Numbered from the stretch's first letter, positions 33,062-44,469 are shown. The stretch is DNA of 64,000 nt from Lucinisca nassula (GCA_963580285.1 OY757016.1:39695124-39759123), one strand, 5' to 3'. Numbers and translations: made by a program. The notes: a model not told the origin generated them from the letters alone.

Positions 33062-34385
33062 GTGACCATTAGAACATCACTCGTCTTCAAGCCCACCACT
33101 CCAATAGTCAAGAGATTAACCATCATCATCAACAGGGACAGTTGTAACATAAGTCTCATCTCCCAGCCCTCCATTCCATTTACTGATGGCAAAGTCAACA
33201 AATTCATCATCAATAGGTACAGATGTAACATCACTCTCATCTTCCAGCCCACCACTCCAATTACTGATGGCAAAGTCAACAAATTCATCATCAATAGGTA
33301 CAGATGTAACATCACTCTCATCTTCCAGCCCACCACTCCAATTACTGATGGCAAAGTCAACAAATTCATCATCAATAGGTACAGATGTAACATCACTCTC
33401 ATCTTCCAGCCCACCACTCCAATTACTGATGGCAAAGTCAACAAATTCATCATCAATAGGTACAGATGTAACATCACTTTCAACTTCCAGCCCATGACTC
33501 CAATTACTGATGGCAAAGTCAACAAATTCATCATCAATAGGTACAGATGTAACATCACTCTCATCTTCCAGCCCACCAATCCAATTACTGATGGCAAAGT
33601 CAACAAATTCATCATTATCAACAGGTACAGTTGTAACATCAGTCTCGTTTCCAGCCCACCAATCCAATTACTGATGGCAAAGTCAACAAATTCATCATTA
33701 TCAACAGGTACAGTTGTAACATCAGTCTCGTTTCCAGCCCACCAATCCAATTACTGGTGGCGTAGTCAACAAATTCATTATCTTCAACAGGGACAGTTGT
33801 AACATCAGTCTCATCTTCCAGCCCACTTCTCCAAAAAATTGATTGCATAGTCAACAAATTCATCATCATCAGCAGATGAAGTTGTAACATCAGTCTCCTC
33901 TTCCAGCCCACCAATCCAATTACTGACGGCCAAGTCAACAAATTCATCATTATCAACAGGTACAGTCATAACATCAGTCTCGTTTCCAGCCCACCAATCC
34001 AATTGTCAACAAATTTATCATCATCGTCAACAGGGACAGTTGTAACATTACTTTCATCTTCCAACCCACCACTCCAATGACTGATGGTATAGTCAATAAA
34101 TTTATCACCAACGTCAACAAACACAGTTGTAACAACATTTTGAGCTTCCAGCTCACCACTCCAATTACTGATGGCATAGTAAACAAATTCATGATCATCA
34201 TTATCATCATCATCAACACCATCACCATCATCAGGGGTGTGTCGTTAAAACATGAACTCATTATGATCATCATCATCGTTAACAGGGACAGTTGTAACAT
34301 CAGTCCCATCTTCCAGCCAACCACTCCAATTACTGGTAGTATAGTCAGCATATTCATTATCATCAACAGATACAGTTGTTTATCA
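33062..34385 (-). repeat. 81-bp tandem array with a coding-like acidic frame
   Basis: Units of 81 bp (some 84 or 87) repeat about 15 times, near-identical at 33184-33600 and divergent to the right. On the minus strand each unit reads DEFVDFAISNWSGGLEDE then SDVTSVPID in one frame. Divergent units keep conservative changes (VDYAISNWIGG, ETDVTTVPVDD) and most length differences are whole codons, suggesting a coding origin. One-base indels at about 33649, 33733, 33829 and 33985, a stop near 34245 and a closed left end break the frame. Other frames are open merely because 81 is divisible by 3. One last unit continues at 34866-34945 after an insertion. Confidence 0.7.
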
Positions 34386-34695
34386 GTTACCCCCTTTATA
34401 TATTGCATTGTAACGCATTGACCTGATAAAGATATGCTATCTCAGGACAAGTGAGCTTTATCACATCAATGTGACATTGCACTTTTATGAATGAAGCGGA
34501 CTACCGGCAAAAATGGCTAAAAAGTTATAATGACTAGAAAAATTGTAAAAATTACATTTAAAAAGATTAAAAAAAAAATAAAAAAAATAACGGTCAGCTG
34601 ATAGTAAATATACTGACCCATTTTATTCCACGCCGGATTGGGGCGCAATGACAGATAGTAAATTGCCGATTTAAAGAGTTTACAAGGGGATAAAC
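34386..34695. other. Insertion inside the 81-bp array, left part
   Basis: Unrelated AT-rich DNA that interrupts a monomer after ACAGATACAGTTGTT; together with MITE L (34696-34866) it forms the insertion. No gene. Confidence 0.5.
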
Positions 34696-34866
34696 TGATA
34701 AATAGAATACCAGATTCGTGTCATTTGATATCAAGTTTATCAGGCTCGGCTTCGAGAACGCATGTAGAATCGCTCGGCAAGCCTCACGATTCTACGAGCG
34801 TTCCCGAAGCCTTGCCTGATAAACTTGATATCAAAAGACACGGACCTGGTATTCTCTATTTATCAT
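34696..34866. mobile_element. Palindromic MITE family L, second copy
   Basis: About 75-bp arms (TGATATCAAGTTTATCAGGC and its complement) around an inner hairpin (GTAGAATCG...CGATTCTAC). Array sequence (ACAGTTGTAACATCACTC) resumes just after it. Confidence 0.85.
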
Positions 34867-34977
34867 CACCAGATACAGTTGTAACATCACTCTTATCTTC
34901 CAGCCCACCACTCCAATTATTGATGGCATAGTCAACATCCAACATCAGGACACAGCAAATAACAAAGCTGAAACCCT

Positions 34978-35170
34978 TTGAGTACTGTATTTACGGTCTG
35001 TATTCTGACAGACAAGCATGAGCGAACTGTGTAGACCCAGATGTCAGGGTCTACGCTGATTGCCACTTATCCAGCTATTTTAGACACAATTCCGGGCAGC
35101 AAAGCTGTACTTGTTCAAAATTTTAGAACAAGTGTAGTGAGGAGTTATGGTAAATACGGTAAATATCATA
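34978..35170. mobile_element. MITE family C
   Basis: Ends GTACTGTATTTACGGTCTG and GGTAAATACGGTAA are roughly inverted; hairpin GTGTAGACCCAGATGTCAGG/GTCTACGCTG. Related at 44720-44890 and 45935-46125. Confidence 0.65.
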
Positions 35171-35254
35171 ACCAATTTCAATGTTCCAGGTAAGGAAAAA
35201 AGAAAGAACAAAAAAAGCTCTCTGCCTGATAGCACAATTAAAAATTGTTAATGC

Positions 35255-35569
35255 CATCTCAGAAACGGTCATGCATTACGATAACATACCCGTGCGATAT
35301 AGTGCATTTTTACATCTCCAAAATGGCTACTTTTCTGATGACAATTCATGATATTTTTCTTATAAATGCTCAAAACATAGGTTGTGGGTGCTCGTTAGAA
35401 CCGCCCCATTGAGGCGGTTCTAACGAGTACCCACAACCTATGTCTTGGAGCAGAAATAAGAAAAATATTGTTTACCCCTGTAAACCCCAGTTTTCTGTAT
35501 AAAAAGTGGGGTGTAAGGGGGTGTTCATTTCACGGACTTGTTCACGTGATGGACAGAGGCGTATGGACA
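35255..35569. mobile_element. MITE family E, best copy
   Basis: Near-perfect hairpin GTGCTCGTTAGAACCGCCCC with its complement (about 35389-35437), flanked by ACATAGGTTGTG and CACAACCTATGT, then TTGGAGCAGAAATAAG and a TATAAAAAGTGGGG segment. Left outer part CCGTGCGATATAGTGCATTT resembles the inverted 53375 region. Confidence 0.8.
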
Positions 35570-36147
35570 GACAGTGGGGATAAAAGTTACTCAGGAAAAG
35601 CCACACTTAAACTACATAGCCATCTCAAGTCTCAAAAAGAATAGAAAGACTTAGTGACATAAAGGCACACACAAAAACAACAAATCTAACACAGCAAGCC
35701 TGTATAGGCAATAGAAAGGAACTGTGATTTATTCTACAACAAATCACTGGGCCGAAGAGTGTTACGCATAAAGGCTCCATTTTAAGATGTCACAAGAAAA
35801 TTCTATGACTATGGTGAAACATTATTTTCTTGCATCAAACTCATTACAAAAGGACATAATGTGTGTCATACTGCCAGCGATATTGGTGGGAATTCTTCTA
35901 ACAATGGTGAAATGTTGGGAGAATTTGAAGGAAACAAACAAAATTATTGTCGATTTATAGTGTGTTAGAAACAAATTAGATCAGCTCCAGTGTGCTACAT
36001 GTTTAGCAATTGTTCAGTTTGTTGGTTAGTTGTAAGTAGACAAATCACTTGTGCTATGTGCTTGTGGTTTTATCAACCTTACAACTGACCTCCAAACTGT
36101 GATTTATGTTACTCAAAACATCACTGCCAGAGCTGATCTATTTCTTT
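35570..36147. other. Low-copy DNA, no gene recognised
   Basis: AT-rich sequence with no shared repeats or convincing coding frame. Confidence 0.4.
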
Positions 36148-37090
36148 AACAAGATGTGTTTGTCAAACACAAACATGTCTCCAGGCATGGTCATTTTTTT
36201 CCAAAGTTTGTCACAGTTTAAGGTCAAGGTCACAAGTCAAGATTTTTTGTCTGAGTGGGAAGCCCTTGACACAAGGAACCTACATGCCAAATATGAAGGC
36301 TCTATCTTAAACGGTTCAAAAGTTATGAACAATATAATTTTTTTCTTTTAAGTAGGTCATAGGTCAAGGTCACAGGTCATAATATTTTGCATGAATGTAA
36401 AGTTCTTGTCACAAGGAACCTAAATGCCAAATATGAAGACTCTATCTTAAACGGTTCAAAGGTTATGAACAATTTTATTGTTTCTTTTAAGTAGGTCAAA
36501 GGTCAAGGTCAAACAATTAATTTTTGAATGAATGTAAAGCTTTTGGCACAAGGAACAAACATGCCAAATATGAAGGCTCTATCTGAAAAGGTTCAAAAGT
36601 TATGACCAATGTTAACTTTTTCTTTTTCAAAGGTCAAGGTCACATGTCAAATCTTTTGTGTGAATGTAAAGCTCTTGTCACAAGGAACCTACATGCAAAA
36701 TATGAAGGGTCTATCTCAAACAGTTCAAAAGTTATGACCAAAATGTTATTTTGTATTTTAAGTAGGTCAATGGTCAAGGTCCAAAAATATTGCATGAATG
36801 TAAAGCTTTTGTCACAAGGAACATACATGCCAAATATGAAGGCTGTATCTCAAGTGGTTCAAAAGTTATGACCAATGTTATTTTTTTTCTTTTAAGTAGG
36901 TCAAAGGTCAAGGTCAAATTTTGTTTGCATGAATGTGAAGCTCTTGTCACAAGAAACCTACAAGCTAAATACAAATGCTCTACCTCAAACAGTTCAAAAG
37001 TTATGACCAACATTAGCAAACCAAAATATAAACAAACAAACAGACAGGGCAAAAGCAATATGTCCCCACTATCGCTACTGGGGACATAAC
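36148..37090 (+). mobile_element. Array element, AACAAGATGTG class
   Basis: 5' end AACAAGATGTGTTTGTCAAA with a TTTGTCAAACACAAAC hairpin; seven about 120-130-bp monomers (CAAGGAACCTACATGCCAAA, GGTTCAAAAGTTATGA, AAGTAGGTCA); a short AAACAAACAGACAGGGCAAA tail; terminal hairpin ATGTCCCC...GGGGACAT then AA. Same class as 58701 to the window end. A 57-bp duplication (about 37090-37190) follows. Confidence 0.8.
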
Positions 37091-37199
37091 AAAAATATGA
37101 ACACCAACAACATAAAGCCAAAGAGCTACCGGGGACATAACAAAAATATGGACACCAACAACATAAAGCCAAGGAGCATTGCCTTTTGACAGTCAGTAG

Positions 37200-37575
37200 T
37201 TTTGTTTGTCTGGAGTTTAATGACCCAGTCAACTTTATTTATGTCATATTGAGCCAGTTTTCCGGGGAAGGCTTCTACATTAGTGGTTAACCAGTTCAGT
37301 GCAAATTCCTTTTGCTGGAAACAGATGAACTAGTAATGTTTTCAGAAGAAAACTTATGTCCCCGACCATAAATATGACCCAAACAACTATTTGACCCTGA
37401 AAATGAAGTCAAGGCCACCAAAGCCATTGTTTTGTTGCCATGACATACTGTACAGAGTTTCATCCATTCAAAAGATGTGCCATCGAAAAGCCTGTGTGAC
37501 CTTAAAAGCTAGATGAAGGTCAAACTCTGATCAAGTCCTTTTTATATTGAATATTTATATTAAACCAAATTTTGG
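37200..37575. other. Degenerate array DNA left of SINE 4
   Basis: Holds a monomer-like stretch (CCCTGAAAATGAAGTCAAGG) also seen at 38110 and 38490. No gene. Confidence 0.4.
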
Positions 37576-37884
37576 CCGGCCTGTGTAGCTCAAGTCTAAT
37601 GCGCATCTGACAGGTGATCAGGAGAACGCGGGTTTGATACCTGCCGGGGTCGGCAACATTCTTTCGTGGAGATTGATCATGAAGTCTTTTCTACGGTCAT
37701 TCTCTCCCTTCCACTGATTCAAGAAGGGCAGTTGTCAGTTTCTGGCGAAAGAATGTGCACTGTACTGGTTAGGCGCCTACGTATAAGCCTGCCCAAGAAA
37801 AGTGTGGATAGGTAAACTGACCAACTAAAAAATGACCTAAAATAGAGTTAACTGGGCCGTTAAACTCCAACACAAACAAATAAA
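37576..37884 (+). mobile_element. SINE family 4, tRNA-derived, complete
   Basis: Head CCGGCCTGTGTAGCTCAAGT, B-box-like GGGTTTGATACC, conserved body AAGAATGTGCACTGTACTGG, end GGGCCGTTAAACTCCAA plus A/C tail. Target duplication TAAACCAAATTTGG (37561-37575 with one extra T; 37885-37898). Other copies at 47041 and 57151; a 3' piece at 42672-42800. Confidence 0.9.
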
Positions 37885-38184
37885 TAAACCAAATTTGGCC
37901 AGAATTAACAAACGGTTCAGGAAATATAGGGCAGACAGGGCAAAATCACTTGTATAACCATGACAATTAAGTCAGGGTTGCCAAAGTTTAAACATGATTT
38001 TTGAAAGCTTGCAAGGATTATTGCATTAAGTTTCACCACAATTCATAAATAGGTTCTGGAGACAGGGTATACACAAGATATTTGTTGCCCAAATTTGACA
38101 GTTTTTGTGGGCTGTGACCCTAAAAATGAGGTCAAGACCACCAAAATATAATCAAGTCTTTGGTAGGTTGCAATGACATATTAT

Positions 38185-38420
38185 GAGCCCCGCCAAGCGA
38201 ATTTGGGTCTTCGAGCATTCCGTCATGACAAATTTTAACTGCGCATGCCCAGCCATTCAGAGGGGCCAGGGATATGGCTTTCTGTCTGAAGGATCCTCTT
38301 GATTCACTGCTTGTATGAGCGAGCAGCGAAGGTTCTGGCGAGACTGCGCGGATGCGCAGGCTCGCCTGAACCTTCGCTGCTCGCATAGGCGATAAGAACC
38401 AAAATCGCTTGACGGGGCCC
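38185..38420. mobile_element. MITE family I, second copy
   Basis: Inverted ends GAGCCCCGCCAAGCGAATTT and AAAATCGCTTGACGGGGCCC match at about 19 of 22 positions; 7-bp duplication ATATTAT at 38178-38184 and 38421-38427. Open frames inside are not genes. Confidence 0.88.
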
Positions 38421-38877
38421 ATATTATATCAATATTGACCACAATTTATGACTTTGTTTAAGTTGGGTGCAGCAAAGTTTTAGGGAGCTTGTGACCTTGA
38501 AAATGAGGTCAAAGGAGTCAAAATCAAATCAAGTAGGTTGCAATAAGTTTGACAACAATTCATCAGTGCATTGAGGAGACAGGAAGTTGACAAGCTATTT
38601 TTCACCCAAATTTGACAGCAATGACCTAGACACACACAGACACATGCAACTTGTTGAATTATTGAAATAAACTTCAAGAGATTCAGATTTGTTTTTCAAG
38701 CTCATAAATACTTCAGAGCTTCTTGAAAAGTTGAAGTGGCCGATTACAAAGTTTTTAACACTACTAGATCTTATCACTCATATCTTTCTCTAACAAGCAC
38801 TTAATATTCTGTAACATTTAAAAAAGCAGGATTTGGAAGCCACATGATACTGAGCATGTTGTATTTTCTCTTATTTA
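38421..38877. other. Degenerate array DNA
   Basis: Continues the GTGACCTTGAAAATGAGGTC monomer type to about 38620, then AT-rich low-copy sequence. No gene. Confidence 0.4.
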
Positions 38878-38881
38878 TTAA

Positions 38882-39118
38882 CCCATAACATGCCAATCAC
38901 AACAATTGTCGTCTGCTTTGCCATCTGCCGGTTCCTTAAAAGTCATTTTTGCACACAGTGTGGACCAAGATCAGACCGCTCCTGAAGGAGCAGTCTGATC
39001 TGGACCCACACTGTTTGCCTGTGTCCAAAAATAATTTTTTAAAAGTTTGCAAGAAGATTCAGCACATGACATAAGCAGACGGCATCTTCGGATGTTGTTT
39101 TTCTTGGTAGCTTAAGGG
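38882..39118. mobile_element. MITE family B, complete (TTAA target)
   Basis: TTAA at 38878-38881 and 39119-39122; ends CCCATAACATGCC and GGTAGCTTAAGGG; hairpin GACCGCTCCTGAAGGAGC extended by GTGTGGACCAAGATCA arms. Two further copies at 47850-48327. Confidence 0.85.
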
Positions 39119-39209
39119 TTAAAATATCCTCAGTGCATGTCAATGTTCTATGCAACATGTTAACAAGTCTGTGAAATGGACATCCCTCTAAACCCTACTT
39201 TATATAGAG

Positions 39210-42200
39210 AACAAGAGGGCCCAGAGGGCCCTGAATCGCTCACCTGAAAATTAGTGTCTCCAGTACATTCTAGGCCCAAGGGCTATAATTTGAACAAACT
39301 TGGTAATGGTCCACTAGATGAAGCTTCATACCAAATATCAAAGACCTGGGCCTTCTGGTTTCAGACAAGAAGATTATTAAAGGTTTTCCCTATAAAGCCT
39401 ATGAAAAACCAAAGGGTCCTGGGGTGGGGGCATTTTTGACCCCAGGGCTATAATTTGAACAATCTTGAAAGAGATCCACTAGATGAAGCTTGACACCAAT
39501 ACGCCTTGCGGATTCAGAGAAGATTTTTAAAGATTTTCCATGTATCAGCCTATGTAAATGTGTGTGTGTGTGTGAATTCGAGTTTAACATCGCTTAAGCC
39601 TGTGTAAAACCAAAGGCCCCAGGGGTGGGGGCATTTTTTGGACCCAGGGCTATAATTTGAACAATCTTGGTAGAGGTCCACTAGTTGAAGCTTCATATCA
39701 AATAGCATAGACCAGGGCCTTGTGATATCAGAGAAGAAGAATTTTAAATATTTTCCCTAATTAAGCCTATGAACAAGAGGGCCATGATGGCCCTGGATCG
39801 CTCACCTGATCCTATTGTACAAACGGAATTGTGGGTAATATATGGTGGAGTGGAGGGTTTGAGCAATTTTGGTTGGACCCAAAGACCATTTCTATGAAAT
39901 TAATTCAAAATCAGTCTGCCTGTTTAGGAGTAGAAGTCATTTTGAGAAGTAGAAGTCATTTTTGATGAAATGACATCTCAAGCCCTGCCGCCCAATGAAA
40001 CCAATGGGATTTAAAACTGAACAGTTTGAGCAATTTTGGTAGAGGATCCCCCAAGGAACCTTCCAGTGAAATAATTTTAAAATCCATCCACTGGTTAAGG
40101 AGAAAAAGTCGTTTAAATCTTTTTCTATTTTTAGCTCTGGCGGCCATTTTGTTCACCTGAGCGGAAGGGTTTGGACAATTTATGTAGAGGGTCACCGAAG
40201 GAACATTCCTGCGAAGTAATTTCAAAATCCATCCACTAGTTAAGGAGAAAAAGTCGTTTAAAGCTTTTTCTATTTTTAGCTCTGGCGGCCATTTTGTTCA
40301 CCCGAGCGGAATGGTTTGAGCAATTTTGCTAGAGGGTCACCCAAGCAACATTCCTGTCAAGTAATTTCGAAATCCATCCACTGGTTAAGGAGAAGAAGTC
40401 CTTTAAAGGTTTTTCTATTTTTAGCTCTGGTGGCCATTTTGTTCACCCGAGCGGAATTGTTTGAGCAATTTTAGTAGAGGGGCACCCAAGAAACCTTCCT
40501 GTGCAATAATTTCAAAATCCATCCACTGGTTAAGGAGAAGAAGTTGTTTAAAGGTTTTTCTATTTTTAGCTCTGGCGGCCATTTTGTTCACCAGAGCTGA
40601 ACGGTTTGAGCAATTTTGGTAGAGGGTCATCCAAGAAACATTCCTGTGAAACAATTTCAAAATCCATCCACTTGTTAAGCAAGAGAAGTCGTTTAAAGAA
40701 TTTTCTATTTTTAGCTCTGGCGGCCATCTTGTTCACCCGAGCGGAACAGTTTGAGCAATTTTGGTAGAGGATCACCCAAGGAGCATTCCTGTGAAATTAG
40801 ATCAAAATCTGTCCAGCAGTTTTGGAGGAGAAGTTGTTTAAAGCAAAAGTTGACGACGGACGGACGCACGCATGCACGGACGACGGACGACGGACAAAGA
40901 CTGATCCCAAAAGCTCACCTTGAGCACTTCGTGCTCATGTGAGCTAAAAACCAAAGGGTCCCAAGAGGGGCATTTTTGGTCCTAGGGCTGTAATTTGAAC
41001 AATCTTGATAGAGGTCCAAAAGATGAATCTTCACACCAAATATCTAAGACCTTGGCCTTGCAGTTTCTGAGAAGAAGATTTTTAAAGATTTTCCCTATAT
41101 AAGCCTATGTAAAACAGAAGGCCCCCGGGGTGGGGGCTTTTTTAGCCCCAAGGTTATAATTTGAACAATCTTAGTAGCGGTCCACCAGGTAAAGCTTCAC
41201 TTCCCTATATAAGCCTATGTAAAACCATAGGCCCCCGGGGTGGGGGCATTTTGGCCCCCAGGGCTATAATTTGAACAATCTTGGTAGAGGTCCACTAGAT
41301 GAAGCTTCACACCAAATATCAAAGATCTGGGCCTTGCGGTTTCAGAGAAGAATGTTTTTAAAAGTTTTCCCTGTGTAAGCCTATGTAAAACCAAAGGCCC
41401 CCGGGGCGGAGTCATTTTTGGCCCCAAGGCTATAATTTGAACAATCTTAGTAGACGTCCACCAGGTAAAGCTTCACACCAAATATTAAAGACGTGGGCCT
41501 TGTGGTTTCAGAGAAGAAGATTTTTTAATGATTTTCCCTATATAAGCCTATGTAAAACCATAGGCCCCCGGGGCGGGTGCATTTTTGGCCCCCAGGAATA
41601 TAATTTGAACAATCTTGGTAGAGGTCCACTAGATGAAGCTTCACACCAAATATCAAAGATCTGGGCCTTGCAGTTTCAGAGAAGAAGATTTTTAAAGATT
41701 TTCCCTGTATAAACCTATGTAAAACCAAAGGCCCCCGGGACGGGGGCATTTTTGGACCCAAGCCTATGATTTGAACAATCTTGGTAAAGGTCCACCAGGT
41801 AAAGCTTCACACCAAATATTAAAGACCTAGGCCTTGTGGTTTCAGAGAAGAAGATTTTTAATGATTTTCCCTATAAAAGCCTATGTAAAACCAAAGGCCC
41901 CCGGGGCGGGGGCATTTTGGCCCCAAGGGCTATAATTTGAACAATCTTGGTAGAGGTCCACTAGATGAAGCTTCATACCAAATATTGAAGACCTGGGCCT
42001 TGCGGTTTCAGAGAAGAAGATTTTTAAAGTTTTCGTTTAAAAAATCTATTTTTAGCTCCTGTGACCTATATGTGCAATGGACCGGAACCATTTGAACAAC
42101 TTTGAAAGGGGACCACCTAAGGATCATTTCTGTGAAGTTTGGTCAAAATCCGGTCAGTGGTTTAGGAGGAGATGTCATTTGAAGAAAAAGTTTACGCACG

Positions 42201-42287
42201 CACACACGCACGCACACATGCACGCATGACGGACAAAAAGTGATCACAAAAGCTCACCTCGTCACTACGTGACAGGTGAGCTAAAAA
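39210..42287 (+). mobile_element. Pearl/HINE-like element with nested second element
   Basis: 5' end AACAAGAGGGCCCAGAGGGC; type-1 monomers of about 165 bp at 39250-39770 and 40950-42040; tail TGTGCAATGGACCGGAACCA; ACGC microsatellite at 42194-42232; TCGTCACTACGTGACA hairpin and GTGAGCTAAAAA. The array is interrupted by a complete element at 39772-40950 and by a SINE 1 tail fragment at 39556-39595. Confidence 0.83.
39772..40950 (+). mobile_element. Nested pearl-like element with its own monomer
   Basis: Starts AACAAGAGGGCCATGATGGC, ends with CATGCACGGACGACGGACGA, hairpin TTGAGCACTTCGTGCTCA and GTGAGCTAAAAA. Carries six about 145-bp monomers (AGCTCTGGCGGCCATTTTGT, AATCCATCCACTGGTTAAGG). Host-array words AAGCCTATG and CCAAAGGG adjoin on both sides. 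A piece of SINE 3 (ATGAAATGACATCTCAAGCC) lies near 39966. Confidence 0.85.
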
Positions 42288-42670
42288 TGGGGTTTATGGA
42301 GTGGGGTATACATTATTTTCTGTATTTCTGCTCCAAGATATAGATTGTGGGTACTCGTTAGAATCGCCTCAATGAGGTGGCAGTTATGAGTTTCTGATAA
42401 AAGCATTATGACAACACACCCATGTGACAAAGTGCATTCTTTCATTTCTCTTTTCCGATCAAATTTGGGTTATATTTCTTATTTATACTCAGACCATAGA
42501 TTGTGGGTGTTCGTTAGAACCACCTCATTTAGGTAGTTCTAACGAGTACCCACAACCTATGTCATGGAGCAGAAATGCGGAAAATGTTTAACCCCATAAA
42601 TCCCAGTTTTCTCTGTATAAAATAGGGTTTAGAGGGGTTTTCATTTCACGGACTTGTCAACATGATGGTA
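42288..42670. mobile_element. Two MITE family E pieces
   Basis: A half copy (42288-42395, GGGTACTCGTTAGAATCGCC) and a fuller one (42400-42670) with hairpin TTCGTTAGAACCACCTCA/TAGTTCTAACGAG and ACCTATGTCATGGAGCAG. Confidence 0.7.
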
Positions 42671-42671
42671 A

Positions 42672-42800
42672 TGTGCACTGTACTGGTTGCCTGCTAATTA
42701 TAACCTGCCAATGAAAAGTGTGGTTAAGTAACCTCGCTGGCCCTATATGACCTGAACAGTGTTAACTGGGCTGTTGAGCTCTAGAAAAACAAACAAAACA
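42672..42800 (+). mobile_element. SINE family 4, 3' part
   Basis: AATGTGCACTGTACTGGTTG through GGGCTGTTGAGCTCTAG and (AAAC)n. Confidence 0.75.
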
Positions 42801-42860
42801 TAGTGTTGGGCTGAACATTTCTATCTATTATAAGTGCAGTTATGCAAAGTATCATTAGTT

Positions 42861-43097
42861 TAAAGGGGATGGATACACCTTAAGGGGAGGCAACTCCTTC
42901 AAAAGTATTTTCGCCTCCCATGTCGATAGGGGTCAACTCTTGGTAAGAATTTGCTCCTCAGGAGCAAATTCTTTCCTTTAATAGTAGACCCCCTTTCCTG
43001 TGGGATAGAGTTTATAGAAAAGTGAACATGAAGTCCCGAAAGTTGTCTCCTTGAAAAATGGCAGAATAAACTATCAGGTATATCAATTTCCCTTAAA
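42861..43097. mobile_element. MITE family G, second copy
   Basis: AAGGGGATGGATACACCTTA start, hairpin GAATTTGCTCCTCAGGAGCA, AAAGTTGTCTCC and a degraded TATCAATTTCCCTTA end. Confidence 0.75.
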
Positions 43098-43700
43098 CAA
43101 CTTATTAATTAATCAAACATTACTTGAGCAAGAAAGTAGAGTATATGAACAAAGTATTTTGCTGACAAAAGGTAGTAGTTTTTGCAATGGGAAAGCAAAA
43201 TATGTTGTCTTTTTTGTCTATACTAAAAGGCTGAAATTTTAACACGAACTTGGCTGAATGACAGGGGGTCTGATTTTGAGATGGGGCCTGGAAATGCGTG
43301 CAAGATGCCCCTTGCAGCCAGTAAAGTCCCACATAAGTCTATGACTTCATGCACTCTTATCAGTCTTCACAAATCAAACATCATATGGGTACAATGTAAA
43401 AGGTAGAGTGTGTGACTCAATAGCTCAGATGGCAGATTGTTCAGACAATATGCAAGAGGCCCTGGGTTCTTGTCCAACTTCTTGACTGTGATCAGTTCAA
43501 CTGGGACTCCAATTCTAACATGCAAGCTCTAAACCAAATGAGCTGTTAAGCCACACAGTCAAATCTATGGATGCTAACACACCCATAGACCAGAATCTGG
43601 CTGCAACGGTCCCAAGGCTGGTTAGAGCTTTTGCTATGTCCTAATTTTGTTAATGACTACCTCTTCAAGCCAATGGTTATGCTGCATTTAATTAACCCAT
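43098..43700 (+). other. Low-copy DNA with a degraded tRNA-like stretch
   Basis: Near 43411-43480 AATAGCTCAGATGGCAGATT and GGGTTCTTGTCC resemble A and B boxes; it is probably a decayed SINE head since the rest cannot fold as a tRNA by eye. No gene otherwise. Confidence 0.4.
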
Positions 43701-43702
43701 AA

Positions 43703-43872
43703 CCCTTTCAACCCTGAGGTCTTTCATCACTGAATTAGTCCAGTCTTGAAAATAGGGGGCTTAGCGAAAATCATTAACAGTTAATCCTGGTGAGGTGGCT
43801 CATTACAAGTGATCTCATCTGGATCTACAATGTATGCATAGGTATCTGTACTGGCCTACAAGGTTGAAAGGG
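43703..43872. mobile_element. MITE family M
   Basis: Inverted ends CCCTTTCAACCCTGAGG and CCTACAAGGTTGAAAGGG; TAA on both sides (43700-43702, 43873-43875), which would suit a PIF/Harbinger-type 3-bp target. Confidence 0.6.
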
Positions 43873-43875
43873 TAA

Positions 43876-44083
43876 ACCCTTGTCCAACCCTATCTTTACA
43901 GTGTAGATCCAGGTCAGATGGTTTCTTCAGAATGACAGTGTAGATCCTGATCAGATGGCTTCGAAAGCCATCTGATCTGGATCTACACTGTAATTAAGTT
44001 TGTGAACTAATTTGTATTACGTAATTTGACTGGTTGATAGCCAAAAATTGGTCACAAAATTAATTCGATCAGCAGGAAAAGGT
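43876..44083. mobile_element. MITE family P, degenerate
   Basis: ACCCTTGTCCAACCC start, repeated arms GTGTAGATCC...GATCAGATGG, hairpin GATGGCTTCGAAAGCCATC, CAGCAGGAAAAGG end. One arm is duplicated as in 8852-9105. Confidence 0.75.
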
Positions 44084-44469
44084 CCGTTCCAAGTGAAACT
44101 ATGAAGTAGACAGAATCCAAGATTTTTCTGAATTTTGCAGAGAAATGTGGCCTTGACATTTCATGTGAGCAGGGGATCTAAATTAAATGTCAAGCCTATA
44201 AAATTCCTTAAAAAGTAAGAAAAAGAAAATGGTACTAATTGTGACAGGCAGTTCAAGGGTTAATAAGCAATACATTTAAGTGACTGAAATGAAGTACCAC
44301 TGTAGATTTCAAAGTGATAGGCACATGTCAAAAGCACTTCACTCTAACCAATCTTAGTATATATGGTAGAATTTCAATGACTCAAACACACTGGTGACCA
44401 TGCAAATTTATTCTAGACAGGGGTAGTTCCAGTCACCTAGGGTTACTGTATACCATAAATATTTGGGCA
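44084..44469. other. Low-copy DNA, no gene
   Basis: AT-rich; nothing recognised. Confidence 0.4.

Noticed and set aside
33062..33802. 246-codon plus-strand protein and 237-codon minus-strand protein in the 81-bp array
   Set aside because: All frames stay open because the unit length is a multiple of three; these two frames show no protein-like conservation.
38132..38442. Minus-strand genes of 61-96 codons
   Set aside because: They are translations of MITE I, which has an identical-type copy at 3390-3625.
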